Below, piece after piece: positions 46,881 to 56,340 of a DNA stretch of 64,000 nucleotides; positions within the stretch are counted from its first letter, which is position 1; every line of letters begins with the position of its first letter. This DNA comes from Cheilinus undulatus (taxonomy: Eukaryota; Chordata; Actinopteri; Labriformes; Labridae), in contig NC_054869.1 in the NCBI RefSeq assembly GCF_018320785.1, positions 43,303,789 to 43,367,788 on the forward strand. Direction: 5' to 3'. The position numbers and the translations under genes were made by a program. The notes under the pieces were generated by a model. That model did no database searches. It was given only the letters and a program-made list of their open reading frames with translations, and was not told the DNA's origin.

Positions 46881-47940
46881 TAGGGCTCTCAAACGATGAC
46901 AACTTTTATTCTAAATGTTAAATGTCACTTTCTGAGTTTATATGCCTGGCTGTTGCCGGGCAACCAGAGCAGTTGGCAGCAAGAAAGATGCACTCTTAAG
47001 TTATATCTTGGACTGTAGTGTTTTTCATAATTAAGTTGACATATGTTGAAGCCTGTGAAAACAAAGGAGATGGTTGGTCCAGGACACCTTTGAGAGAAAG
47101 AACGGGAAATTTCCATCAAGAAAAACCCCAAAAAGGTGAAAAGAAGACCTCAGTCTCAGCTACAACTCCTGGCTAGCTTAAAAGCTAACAACTGCCAGTA
47201 ACTGCCACGGAACACTGCCTGATCAACAGGAGACTACTGAATGCGACCTACTGAGGTAGCATGGGGCAGCATGTATGAAGCGGCACAGCGCTCCATCACT
47301 AGCAGCAAAACAAAGCCCTACACTTACACCAGAACTGACCGCGCCCACAGAATTTGCATCTTTCCTGATGGAGATTAGGACACGGAGGAGAGAAGGACAC
47401 GGAGCAGCATGACACCTACAGCCAGTGGGTAGGAGGCAGCGACAGCATTGTGTGAGAAGGCGAAAGTGGGGCAAACAAGCCGGGCTGCAGGCTAGGCTAA
47501 GAGCGGCCCCACACAAACCTGCCCTACCAAGCATCTTTCTCCTGGATGCCCGCTCTCTCGCCAGCAAGATGGATGACGTGAGGCTAACCACTGCTTAGAC
47601 TACTGTGACTACTGTATCTGTCTATCTGTCTATCTATCTGGTTATCATCCGGTTCTGGGTTCTAATCTTGATTTTAACACTCTTTATTTATTTGATTTTC
47701 AATCCATAGCAAGAACCTTTTTCCGTGGTTAGGTCAATGTTTAAATCTTCAATCTAGATTCCAAGTAGGTCATTTACTCCTAGTTAAAAACAGTAAAACA
47801 ACTGAAAATGACACAAAAACAATTTGAAATGTCATGTAATACAATTTGGAAGTGCAATTGAAAGGGTGTAATTTATTTGCGATTAACAACAAAAAATTAA
47901 AAATGTTAATCAAACTGAAACATATCTCAGTATCAGCTGA
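46881..47940. repeat. Possible MITE split by a LINE fragment
   Basis: 'tagggctctcaaacgatgac' at the left and 'ttatttgcgattaacaacaa' at the right resemble the two arms of a teleost element whose ends read 'tagggctgtcaaacgatta' and which is full of 'gcgattaa'. The LINE fragment at 46930-47590 lies between. The right terminus is not clear. Confidence 0.35.
46930..47590 (+). pseudogene. 5' fragment of a non-LTR retrotransposon (LINE)
   Basis: In a plus-strand frame, 47461-47588 reads RKWGKQAGLQARLRAAPHKP, then LPSIFLLDARSLASKMDDVR, preceded in frame by RRQRQHCVRR. This is the usual opening of teleost L2/Rex1-like LINE ORF2, an Arg-rich leader followed by the first strand of the apurinic endonuclease domain ('LPS-FL-N-RSL-NK-DEL'). 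The frame then stops at TAG, and nothing of the rest of the endonuclease or of the reverse transcriptase follows. The minus-strand 122-codon ORF at 47223-47591 is a shadow of this frame. Confidence 0.65.
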
Positions 47941-47996
47941 TATAACTGATACAATTCATGGAAAAGATTAACTCTGGTGGGAATATGACCATATTG

Positions 47997-48508
47997 TTAA
48001 AGGGGACATATTTTTCCCTTTTTAGACAAGTTCATATTGGTCCCAGGGATCCCCAAAACATGCCTGTTAAGCTTGTTGCTGAAAAAAACACCCCAGTTCT
48101 GGATTTTTGCATGTCTAAAAACCCTCTGCTCCCTTTGCTCAGAATGAGCTGTTTCTGTGTCTGTGGCTTTAAATGTTAATGAGCTGTCTGACTCCACCCC
48201 ACTCAGGAAAAGGATGTGGCTTAACGAATGCTGGCAGCTGAGAGGAGGATCAGGAGAGGAGGGCAGAACTTTCTTCCAAGGGGGTAGGGCCGACCAAACC
48301 TGGGGGCAGTGCTAACTCCCCACATGACATCATGAGGGGGGAAATCTGAGAACAGCATTTTTTTAGTGCCCCATTTTCTGAAAGGTGGAGAAATTGGGGG
48401 GGGGGGGGGGTCTGTTACTTGAGGTGATTGTTGACAGGCCAGGAGCACATATTTTTATTAGAAAAGCCTGAAAAGTGATTTTTGCATAATTTGTCCCCTT
48501 TAAAGGAA
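47997..48508. mobile_element. TTAA-ended MITE, copy 1
   Basis: The left end 'ttaaaggggacatatttttc' and the right end 'ttttgcataatttgtcccct' plus 'ttaaa' are inverted repeats flanked by TTAA, the target site of piggyBac- and Kolobok-type transposons. The interior ('ccccacatgacatcatgagg', 'gaactttcttccaagggggt') matches the element at 54832-55408 in the opposite orientation. A G run of 14 lies at 48397-48410. There is no transposase. Confidence 0.75.
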
Positions 48509-48509
48509 C

Positions 48510-49870
48510 ATGTGATGAAGTGCTGACTGCAGATGTGCATGTTTGGATTTTGGATCTAAAGGACACAGGTCATCCTCCTGCTGGATGGCTGTACCCTCAG
48601 TGTTCACTGTTGCTCTGTGCTTCATTTGAATAACAGCTAAAATGAAAAAGATTTGGATGAGAAATTTTATTTGTAATGCAAAAGGCCACACAGTGGCTCT
48701 CCAGCTTTGGACTTCATGCTTTGTTTTACCCTCAGGATGTAGTGGATGTGACGTCTCCTGGTCCTTCCTCTCGATGCTGACGGTTTCTATAGCACATCTT
48801 GTTTCCAGGGCAACTCGTGATGATGATAGTGTGACCCATTCATCGTTTTATACCTTCTTAAGCCTTCACAGACTCACACAATGTAAACCTTACGTCATTT
48901 AAGTTTGTAAGGGTTCACTGCTTTGGCATAAAAGAGCATAGAGGGACTGTATACCTCTCTTTATCCCTATAAACTCTCTTCCTTTCCTCTGCTGCTGCAT
49001 CATCTCCCATCAGAGAATCCTACAAGCCCATTAAGATGAACAGCAGATAGATGGGATATTCATTTTATCCACATTTTGTTTCTTGATTAAGCGTACAGGC
49101 TGCGGGGCTGTGAGTAAGCTGATTTGTTTCAGATAAGAGACAGACACAGAACAGCCAATGCAATCCACACAGGGTGATTTTGTTCCCAATTAACAAACAA
49201 AACTGAACCATTCCCTTTCAGTTTAGTGACTTCACTGTGGATTCTATTGACTAAAGAGGAAGCCTAAAGAGTTTCACATTCCCTAAAAGACAAAATTTAA
49301 ATGTTAAGAGACACGTTCAGGCTCTGGAAGTCATGGATAATTTCCTAAAATATCTGCTCTGTTTAAGAGGGGAATTCAATTTTCTGCCTTTTTATCCAAG
49401 AGATAAATCTGTAATGTAGCTGTCATTAATGTCCACTTACACTAAATGACTGTGTGTCTGCATTGTTGAGTGAAATTAATGGAAGTCATCACTTCTCTGA
49501 TAAAGCGTGTTCCTCTTGGTTGGCTGTGAAAGCATTTTTCTCAATCTTTTCAGTCGTAGCCTCTCTGTCACAACTGGTTTCCTTTCATTGAACAGTATTC
49601 TCTTTCATGCTCGAGCTCAGTCTTGCAGCATCATGATATCATTATTAATGCACACTGTTGGTTTTCAGAATGCTGCAGTCTTCTAACACAGTCATCCCAG
49701 ATTGGGAGTTACAAGTAATACATTCATGAATCAACCATGGAAACATCTGCTCTCTTTGTTGAAAGACTAAAGACTGAATATCACTGACAGTCTTCATGTT
49801 GGACATATTTATTTATGAAACACTCATGTACATACATGAAAAATTATCTTTTTCTGTGTTTGTGTTCCAG
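48510..49870. other. prune2 intron 1 end, no repeat or gene recognised
   Basis: Mixed-composition, mostly repeat-free sequence leading to the exon 2 acceptor. The ORF at 48642-48902 has no recognisable domain and no splice context. Confidence 0.4.
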
Positions 49871-49972
49871 GCAGACACATTGGAGGACCCCATCCATGCT
49901 GTTTTAGGTGGACCAGACCCAGATGTAGACACTGTGGCGGCCACACTCTGCTTAGCACTTCACCTCAGCCAG
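49871..49972 (+). CDS. prune2: prune2 coding exon 2
   Basis: Acceptor 'tgtgttccag', donor GTAACA, 102 bp, phase 0 at both ends. It encodes ADTLEDPIHAVLGGPDPDVD followed by TVAATLCLALHLSQ. This is the first strand and loop of the DHH-family fold: human PRUNE1 and PRUNE2 have an HVVLG or HVVIG strand followed by a C-D-L-D-S metal-binding loop. Here the loop is DPDVDT, so both motif-I aspartates survive although the preceding residues differ. The ORF around it (from 49796) includes intron sequence before the acceptor. Confidence 0.88.
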
Positions 49973-50094
49973 GTAACATCAGCGTGGTCCATGTGAATTT
50001 ATTTTAAACTTAAAATGAGTTTATAACCAAATGTTTTAGAGGGTTTGCTCAGCAGTAGCTTCAAGCTTAAGTACTTCACTCCTGCAGACCAGAG

Positions 50095-50259
50095 GTAGCA
50101 GGAAAAAAATAAGTACGGCTAAAACAAATTTGAGTTTGGATTTCCTGGATTGATCCTGATGATACTCATAGGCCACAGTGTGTCATTTGCAAAGAGGTGC
50201 ATGCTAATACCTGTATGAGACTGTTTAAACTCCATCGCCATATCGAGACTAAGCACCTA
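50095..50259 (+). pseudogene. N-terminal zinc-finger remnant of a hAT transposase
   Basis: In a plus-strand frame, 50165-50256 reads THRPQCVICKEVHANTCMRL followed by FKLHRHIETKH. The C-x2-C ... H-x4-H spacing and the 'RPQCVIC-EVLAN ... KL-RHLETKHP' framework are those of the BED-like finger at the start of ZBED5/FAM200-type hAT transposases. In-frame stops lie upstream. The sequence is cut exactly at the TA where the Tc1 element starts. The end of the same transposase seems to resume on the far side (51905-52010). Confidence 0.65.
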
Positions 50260-51826
50260 CACCGCGTTCCACATTATTATGCAAATGATATTTTTCTCTG
50301 ATTTTCCTAAATATTAATGCAAATGACAGTCAGAATATTTTTCAAGTCATCAGCCATTAGAGCATAATTCAAATATTTATGAACAAACTTCATAATGACA
50401 AAAATTATTAAAAAAAAAATAAAAACCTCAAAATGCACTGTTCCACATTATTAAGCACAACAGCTTTTTAAAACATTTTATAGGTTGTCAAGAACTGAAA
50501 ATGGTCATTTGTAGAAATTGCAGTATCAGGGGGTCATATTTACTGAAATCAAAGCTATTTTAATCAAAAACATCTCAACAGGACATTTTCCGTGTTAACA
50601 TAGGAGCCCTTCTTTGATATCACCTTCACTATTCTTGCATCCATTGAACTTGTGAGTTTTTGGAGAGTTTCTGCTAGAATTTTTTTTGCAGGATGTCAGA
50701 ATATCCTCCCAGAGCTGCTGTTTTGATGTGAACTGCCTCCCACCCTCATAGACCTTTAGCTTGAGGATGCCCCAAAGGTTCTCAGTAGGGTTGAGGTCAG
50801 GAGAGGATGGGGGCCACATCATGAGTTTCTCTCCTTTTATGCCCATAGCAGCCAATGGCACAGACGTATTCTTTGCAGCATGAGATGGAGCATTGTCATG
50901 CTTGAAGAAAATTTTGCCACAGAAGGCACGATTCTCTTTTTGTACCATGGAAGAAAGTGGTCAGTCAGAAACTCTATATACTTTGCCGAGGTCATTTTCA
51001 CACCTTCAGGAACCCTAAAGGGGCCTATCAGCTCTCTCCTCATGATTCCGTCCCAAACATGACTCCGCCCCCTCCTTGTTGACATCCCGGCCTCATTGGG
51101 ACATGGTGGCCATCCACCAACCATCCACTACTCCTCCATCTGGACCATCCAGGGTTGCACAGCACTCATCAGTCAACAAGACTGTTTGAAAATGAGTCTT
51201 CATGTATTTCTGGGCCCACTGCAACCATTTCTGCTTGTGAGCATTGGCTAGGGGTGGCTGAATAGTAGGTTTATACACGACTGCAAACCTCTGGAGGATC
51301 CTACACCTTGAGGTTGGTGGGACTCCAGAGGCACCAGCAGCTTCAAATACTTGTTTGCTGCTTTGTAATGGCATTTTAGCATCTGCTCTCTTAATCTGAT
51401 GTATTTGTCCATCAGAAACCTTCCTCATTATGTCTTTATCTGCACAAACCCGTCTGTGCTCTGAATCAGCCACAAATTTCTTCACAGTACGATGATCATG
51501 CTTAATTTTTCCTGAAATATCGAATGTTTTCATTCCTTGTCCAAGGCATTACACTATTTGACACTTTTCAGCAGCAGAGAGATCCTTTTTCTTTCCCATA
51601 TTGCTGAAACCTGTGGCCTGCTTAATAATGTGGAACATGTGGAAAAGTGCATTTTGAGGTTTTTATTTTTTTAAAAAATAATAGTTATCATTATGAAGTT
51701 TGTTCAAAAACATTTGAATTATACTCTAACTGTTGATGACTTGGAAAAATATTATGACTGTCATTTGCATTGATATTTAGAAAATCAGAGAAAAACGTTG
51801 TTTGCATAATAAGGTGGAACGCAGTG
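50260..51826 (-). mobile_element. Complete Tc1-like transposon with ~200-bp inverted repeats and TA target sites
   Basis: The left end CACCGCGTTCCACATTATTA and the reverse-complemented right end CACTGCGTTCCACCTTATTA start matching inverted repeats that extend about 200 bp (for example 'aatgcaaatgacagtcagaa' against 'aatgcaaatgacagtcataa'). The TA dinucleotides at 50258-50259 and 51827-51828 are the expected target duplication. The length is 1567 bp. It carries one broken transposase gene on the minus strand. It lies in prune2 intron 2 and is inserted into a hAT relic. Confidence 0.9.
50595..51599 (-). pseudogene. Tc1-like transposase, inactivated
   Basis: Reading on the minus strand, the gene starts MGKKKDLSAAEKCQIV at 51599, hits a TAA at 51551-51549, then continues in the same frame with GMKTFDISGKIKHDHRTVKK. 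At least two frameshifts follow (between the frames ending near 51093 and near 50837-50948). The catalytic triad is still visible: first Asp in LLTDECCATLDG, second Asp in FKHDNAPSHAAK, Glu in SSPDLNPTENLWG. Between the second Asp and the Glu I count 37 residues, against 34 in classical Tc1. The GVPPTSRCRILQRF part is the second DNA-binding helix. About 335 codons, normal for the family. Mutations make it non-functional. Confidence 0.85.
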
Positions 51827-51829
51827 TAA

Positions 51830-52015
51830 GTTTGGTGACCAAGCCATTGACATGTAGCCGTGTAAATATCAGGGCAACCTGTGAAAGGGCAGGTTTTCAC
51901 TATTGTGTTAAAAAACAAACAGGCAAGTCTAAACATGGAGGATGATCTGCAGTTAGTCCTTTCCTCAGAGCAACCCTGCTTCAGCTGCATATACACAGAC
52001 TCATTGTTCTTACTG
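51830..52015 (+). pseudogene. C-terminal remnant of a hAT transposase
   Basis: A plus-strand frame at about 51910-51990 reads LKNKQASLNMEDDLQLVLSS followed by EQPCF. ZBED5/FAM200-like hAT transposases end with a segment of the type 'ARL-MEDDLR-ALSS-EPRI'. Together with the finger at 50165-50256 this looks like both termini of one transposase whose middle was deleted before the Tc1 insertion. The identification is by eye and the match is short. Confidence 0.5.
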
Positions 52016-52442
52016 AATTAGAGGTGAGCATGATAAAAAAGACGATGTTTGTAGTTAGACTTTTGATGAAACCAGTAAATAAATTACTTTAAAAGGCAAG
52101 GTGATTAGAAAATTTGCCAGCACAAATTTCAAAAATCATAAATGCTGAACAATAAATTGTTTTCAGTTTTTGTTCTTTTTTGAAAACCTATACTTTTAAA
52201 ACCTTGCAAAGCAGATGGATTTGCGAGCCTCCATGTCTGTCATCAGGCATATCCATCTTGCAAGGCTAAAATCTTCAACGTTTGTGCCAAACCAAAAAAA
52301 TTGTTTGGACCAATCAGCTTTATTTATGAATGAGGTGGTAGCTCTGGGTTGTACTGGAAGCTAAAAGCAATGGCTGCCACCAATGCTGCAATTTAGCTCA
52401 GATGTAGCTGTAGGATAGTGATAGTTTTATCAGAACTGGATC

Positions 52443-53413
52443 ACATTTCAAGCAGTGGTTCTCAACTGGCCAGGCATCAGGAGCCACCACCACCTCCTTA
52501 AAAAAAAAAAAAAAATGCTACCCAAATTTGTAAAAATATCACAACAGGCAAATCTGTTTAATAAACAAATGTGCACTTTTGTTATGGGCTGAAGGATTTA
52601 TAATGATAATGTAATTGTGTTTTTTTTCCCCCAATATTCTGATTCTGATTTAATATGTGATTATTTTAAGGTTCCTCAGCTTATGTATTGTTCAACAAAC
52701 ACAAGCAGCTAATCATTCTATATTATAACCAGCACAATACTAAATAAATTAAGCTAGGGTTGAAAGATTAAAAAAAACAAAACAACCTAATTGGCCCATA
52801 TAGCAAATTCAATATCATTTGCTATACTGAAGGGGACGATACATTTTGATGAAGAAAATCACATACGTGATCAGGAAAAGTAGGACTTTTGTAAAATATT
52901 CTAAAAAAGACACTTGAATGTATGCATAATGTGTAGAGTAAAAAAAATCAGCTGCAAAAAAAATATTGTATCAAACTGGTATTTTGACACATTTCAGGTT
53001 AAGAAATAATGCACTGTCTGCGATTTGAAAATTGCAGCAGGCCATATTGTGATTTAATCTAATCTGCAGTTAATTTCCCAGCCCTACTTTGGACCCTGAA
53101 TGTAACAAGACGTGACTGGACAAAGAGATAAGAAGAAAAATATGTTTGAAATCACATCACTGCAGAAATAAATGCATGCAAAGCTTTTATTTTTCCTAAT
53201 TACCTTGGCAAAACCAGCTTTGTTATCCAGGGGAAAGGAGCTAATTAAGTGGTCATCCAGGAAAACCTAAAAAAAAATGCTTGGGTGTACTGTATGTCAT
53301 ATTAGGGCTTTGTAAATTAGACTAATTGCCCCATTTTTTTTCCATACACACTTCCACAACAAACTTGAAACTGCTTTATGGCACTCTTTTGGGTCCTTTC
53401 AGTTGAGAACCAA
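52443..53413. mobile_element. hAT-like MITE inserted in the X repeat
   Basis: It begins 'cagtggttctcaactggcca' and ends 'tttcagttgagaacca', inverted ends of the CAGTGGTTCTCAACTGG family. It interrupts the X repeat between 'ggatcacatttcaag' and 'aaataaagagcaaag'. There is no transposase. Inside it a further MITE-like block (52752-53090) is bounded by 'tagggttgaaagatt' and 'aatttcccagcccta'. Confidence 0.6.
52752..53090. mobile_element. Third-level nested MITE
   Basis: 'ctagggttgaaagattaaaa' at the left and 'gttaatttcccagccctact' at the right are imperfect inverted repeats of the CTAGGGCTGGGAAATT type, related in end sequence to the element at 7483-8811. It lies within the 52443-53413 element, itself inside the X repeat. 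Confidence 0.45.
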
Positions 53414-54060
53414 ATAAAATAAAGAGCAAAGAGCAGCACTGAAAGCTTTTCATGACTCAACAGATGTTTTTGCTCTCCTACCAGCCTTTTCACAATGACT
53501 TTGCAATCATCACTGTGTAGGGTGGTGTAGTGTGAGTCAGTATACAGTGGCTGTTGTGATTAACTCAGATGTAGCTATCGTGTAGTGGCAGTTTTATCAG
53601 AACTGGATCACATTTCTTTACAAAATAAAGAGCAAAGAGTCAGAAAAGATGTTTTCACTCAACCGGTTGTTTTCAGGCCCTTAGGACATCCAGAGCCCGA
53701 TTGGGGTCGCTTCAGTCCTCTTTCCTGCCCGGTGTTGCCCTCAGGCGGGCTTACTTGCTACATCTGTTTACTTCAGCCTCAATTTTTCTCATAAACATGC
53801 CTAAAGGTTCTCCATAGTACTGTTTATATCATTGGAGCGAGGATTTTTTTAGTTAATGTAGACATTTCAGTTTAAAATCCTACATATTCTACATTCATTC
53901 ATCTTTTTCTTCAAAGCCTATTATATTCTGTATTTTTAATTCATCCTTTTATCAAACAAAAATGCCTTGGAGAACTCTTGAGGGAACATCTGATTCCAAG
54001 TTTGTTTTTTAAGTCTATAATTGTGTCTTTTTTCATGTCCTGTGTCTCTGTGTGCTCCAG

Positions 54061-54263
54061 ATAGAACAGTCAGGTGGAGTCTTTGTGCCGGTGCTGTGTG
54101 GCCAAAAACATGACGGTGCATTACCCGGAGAGACGGTGAGGTTTCTGCATAGGGTAAAGATCAGCGAGAGCTCACTGCTGTGGAGGGACGATGTGGACCT
54201 CATGAAGCTTCATCACAGAGGAAAACTGTCACTGACGCTGCTCAGAGAAGGACTACTCGATGG
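54061..54263 (+). CDS. prune2: prune2 coding exon 3
   Basis: Acceptor 'tgtgctccag', donor GTAAAC, 203 bp, entering in phase 0 and ending after two bases of a Gly codon. It encodes IEQSGGVFVPVLCGQKHDGA, later VRFLHRVKISESSLLWRDDV, and ends GKLSLTLLREGLLDG. FVPVL, the ISES helix and RDDVDL match PRUNE1/PRUNE2 (VFVPVL or LCLPVL; ISES or IPES; RDEIDL or RDEINL), so the motif-II Asp is present. Where PRUNE1 has V-D-H-H-I-L, this protein has L-R-E-G-L-L: the DHH motif that names the superfamily is lost. Mammalian PRUNE2 also lacks it. This is the strongest internal evidence for prune2 rather than prune1. Confidence 0.93.
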
Positions 54264-54565
54264 GTAAACACACTCGTATTTATGCAAAGCTTTTCGCAAC
54301 GCACAGAGAACAGGTCAGCCATCTGAAACTGTTTATTGTTTGAACTAGGTATGCTCTTTGTGACTGATTTTCAGCTCGATTAGAAGGTTTTCATGATGTC
54401 AGAATTTAAACTACAGTATTATACATTTAAAATGTACTGCTTTCAATACCACTGCAACAAAAGTAGCAGTCCAGATATTGTCCTAATGAGGCATTAAATA
54501 TTTGGAAATTTCTTTGATTTCATCATCAATAACTGCAAGCAAACTCCTCCTGTGTTTTAAATATT

Positions 54566-54652
54566 TAAAAAATATATTTTTGGAGGGCTTTTTATGCCTT
54601 TATATATAGAGACGAAAATGGGGGAGAGACATGCATGAAAGGAGCCACAGGC
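54566..54652 (-). mobile_element. Truncated SINE (3' part)
   Basis: Read on the minus strand: 'tgtggctcctttcatgcatg' then 'tctctcccccattttcgtct' and a tail 'aaggcataaaaagccctcca'. It matches the body and tail of the SINE at 17033-17212 and lacks the tRNA-like head. Confidence 0.65.
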
Positions 54653-54831
54653 TGCAGTAAATCAGTCATTTACAGAAGAAGAAAAGGTATGTAAACTCTT
54701 TGAAATAATCGTGTTTTCTTCAAATGTGATCTGATCTGCATCTAAGTCACAAGTATAGACAAACATAGTGTGCGTAACCTAATACCACACAAACAATTAG
54801 AATATTTAAAGTCTTTACGGAGCACAGACAT

Positions 54832-55408
54832 TAAAGGGGACATATAATGCAAAAATCACTTTTTCAGGCTTTTCCAGCAAAAATATGTGCCACTGGCCTG
54901 TCTACAATCCCCTCAAGTACCAGAAAAATCCAATCTATTCCACCTTCTCTTTCTCCACCTTTCAGAAAATGTGTGCTAAAACAAGCCATCCCCCTCATGA
55001 TGTCATGTGGGGAGTAAGCACTCACCCCCAGGTTTGGTTGGCCCCCCCCTCCTTGGAAGAAAGTTCCAGCTTAGATGCTGGATAGCTCAGTGGGTTACCC
55101 TGCTCACTTTGGTCTGGGAGATTGATGGTTCAAATCTCAGTCAGGTCCTTATCTTTGGATAAAAGTGTCTGTAACATTGTAACATCAGGAGTGCCTCATC
55201 CATTTCCTGAGAAGGGTGTGGTCAGGGGTGGGGTCAGACAGCTAATTAACATTTAAAGACACAGACCCAGAAACATCTCGTTCTGTGAAAGGCTGGAACA
55301 GAGGAGTTTTTAGACATCCATTCAGCAATGAACTTCACAGGCACGTTTTGGGGACCTCTGAGAACAATATAAACTTGTCTTCAAAGGGTGAAATAAGTCC
55401 CCTTTAAA
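54832..55408. mobile_element. TTAA-ended MITE, copy 2, with a SINE inserted
   Basis: The left end 'ttaaaggggacatataatgc' and the right end 'gaaataagtccccttta' form inverted repeats next to TTAA-like sites. The interior 'ccctcatgatgtcatgtggg' and 'ccttggaagaaagttc' matches the reverse complement of copy 1 at 47997-48508. The block 55072-55197, absent from copy 1, is a tRNA-derived SINE. Confidence 0.75.
55072..55197 (+). mobile_element. tRNA-derived SINE inserted in the TTAA MITE
   Basis: The head has an A box (TAGCTCAGTGGGTTA) and a B-box-like GGTTCAAATCT about 38 bp later, with a short tail 'ttggataaaagtgtctgtaa', the 3' signature of another common fish SINE type. Copy 1 of the host MITE shows continuous sequence across the site, which marks this as the insertion. 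It is not a tRNA gene. Confidence 0.7.
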
Positions 55409-55419
55409 CATTCACATTG

Positions 55420-56340
55420 AACCCTGGATGTAAAAATTGGTTGAACCTCCTTTAGCAGCAGTAACTTTTTAGTACCTGCTGATTAGACCTGCACAACATT
55501 CAGGAGGAATTCTGGACCATTCATCCTTACAGAACTGCTTCAGCTCACCCATATTCTAAGGCTGTCTGCTGTGAGCGGCACTCTCGAGGTCATTCCACAT
55601 CATCTCTATTGGATTTAGGTCTAGACTCTGACTGGGCCACTCCAAAAGGTGGATTTTCTTTTTCTAAAGCCATACCGTAGTAGATTTACTTCTATGTTTA
55701 GGGTCATTGTCCTGCATCACCTAACTTCAGCTGGCAGAGAGCCATCCTGTAGGATACCTTGAGGAATTCATTCTCCCCTCAATGATGGCGAGCAGCCCAG
55801 GCCCTGAGGCAGCAAAGTAGACCCAAATCATGATGCTCTCTCCACTGTACTTCATTGTGGGGATGACATTCTCATTTTGGCATGTGGTACAATTTTTACA
55901 CCATACATAGTGCTGTGTGTTCTTCCCAAACCACTGAACTCTAATATTATCAGTCCACAAACCATTTTGGCAGTAGTGTTGAGGAGTGTCAAAGTGCTGC
56001 CTGGCAAACTTCAGGCGTGCAATGAAGTTTTTTATGGAGGGCAGCAGCAGCTTCCTTCATGATGTCCCACCATGGACACCGTGCCTGTTCAATTTTTTGT
56101 GTACAGTAGACTCATGAACAGACACATTGATCACATTGATCGTTCCAATAATTCTTTTAAGCCTTTAGCTGTTACTCTGGGGTTCTGTTTGACCTCTCTG
56201 AGCTTTCTTCATTGTGCCCCAGAGTCAACCTGGCTGGATGCCTCTTCTAGGGAGAGTAGCCATGCTACTGTATCGTCTCCATTTGTGGACAGTTTGTCTG
56301 ACTCTGGGCTGGTGAATATCTTAAGTTTTTGACTTCATAA
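55420..56340 (-). pseudogene. Tc1-like transposase relic with a readable catalytic core
   Basis: On the minus strand, 55727-55960 reads TDNIRVQWFGKNTQHYVW and YSGESIMIWVYFAASGPGLL, the stretch from the first catalytic Asp to the GGGSIM-WGCF motif. After a frameshift the second block QDNDPKHR is encoded near 55690-55715, and a third frame gives [20 protein letters not shown] near 55595-55650, holding the catalytic Glu. All three acidic residues can be found but in different frames. The N-terminal part (56030-56330) is only recognisable by nucleotide texture. Terminal repeats were not found. It lies in prune2 intron 3. Confidence 0.75.

Larger units (their letters stand above)
33576..49870 (+). 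other. prune2: prune2 intron 1
   Basis: A 16.3-kb intron from GTGAGT at 33576 to 'tgtgttccag' at 49870. It carries a large load of transposons, listed separately. The single-copy-looking remnants are 33576-34200, 37390-38700, 40140-41690, 43610-44510 and 48510-49870; I see no gene in them. Long first introns of developmental genes often hold enhancers, but I see no obvious site cluster. Confidence 0.7.
52190..53660 (+). repeat. Composite repeat G+X, copy 3, interrupted by a hAT-like element
   Basis: 52200-52345 matches the G repeat (34215-34400). It continues into X ('tagctcagatgtagctgtag', 'cagaactggatcacattt'), is interrupted at 52443-53413, and resumes with 'ataaagagcaaagagcagca'. A second X unit follows; the 'gagcaaag' landmarks lie at 53424 and 53630, about 206 bp apart. 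It shows that G and X are adjacent modules of one transposon. The frame at 53424 reads EQRAALKAFHD followed by DVFALLPA before a stop. Confidence 0.65.

Noticed and set aside
47223..47591. 122-codon minus-strand ORF rich in Cys, Leu and Arg
   Set aside because: It is antisense to the LINE endonuclease start on the plus strand, which has the recognisable protein motif.
55072..55150. Possible tRNA gene (A and B boxes)
   Set aside because: The boxes are followed by a SINE body, the acceptor stem does not pair, and the block is an insertion in a MITE. The same reasoning applies to 17033-17212.
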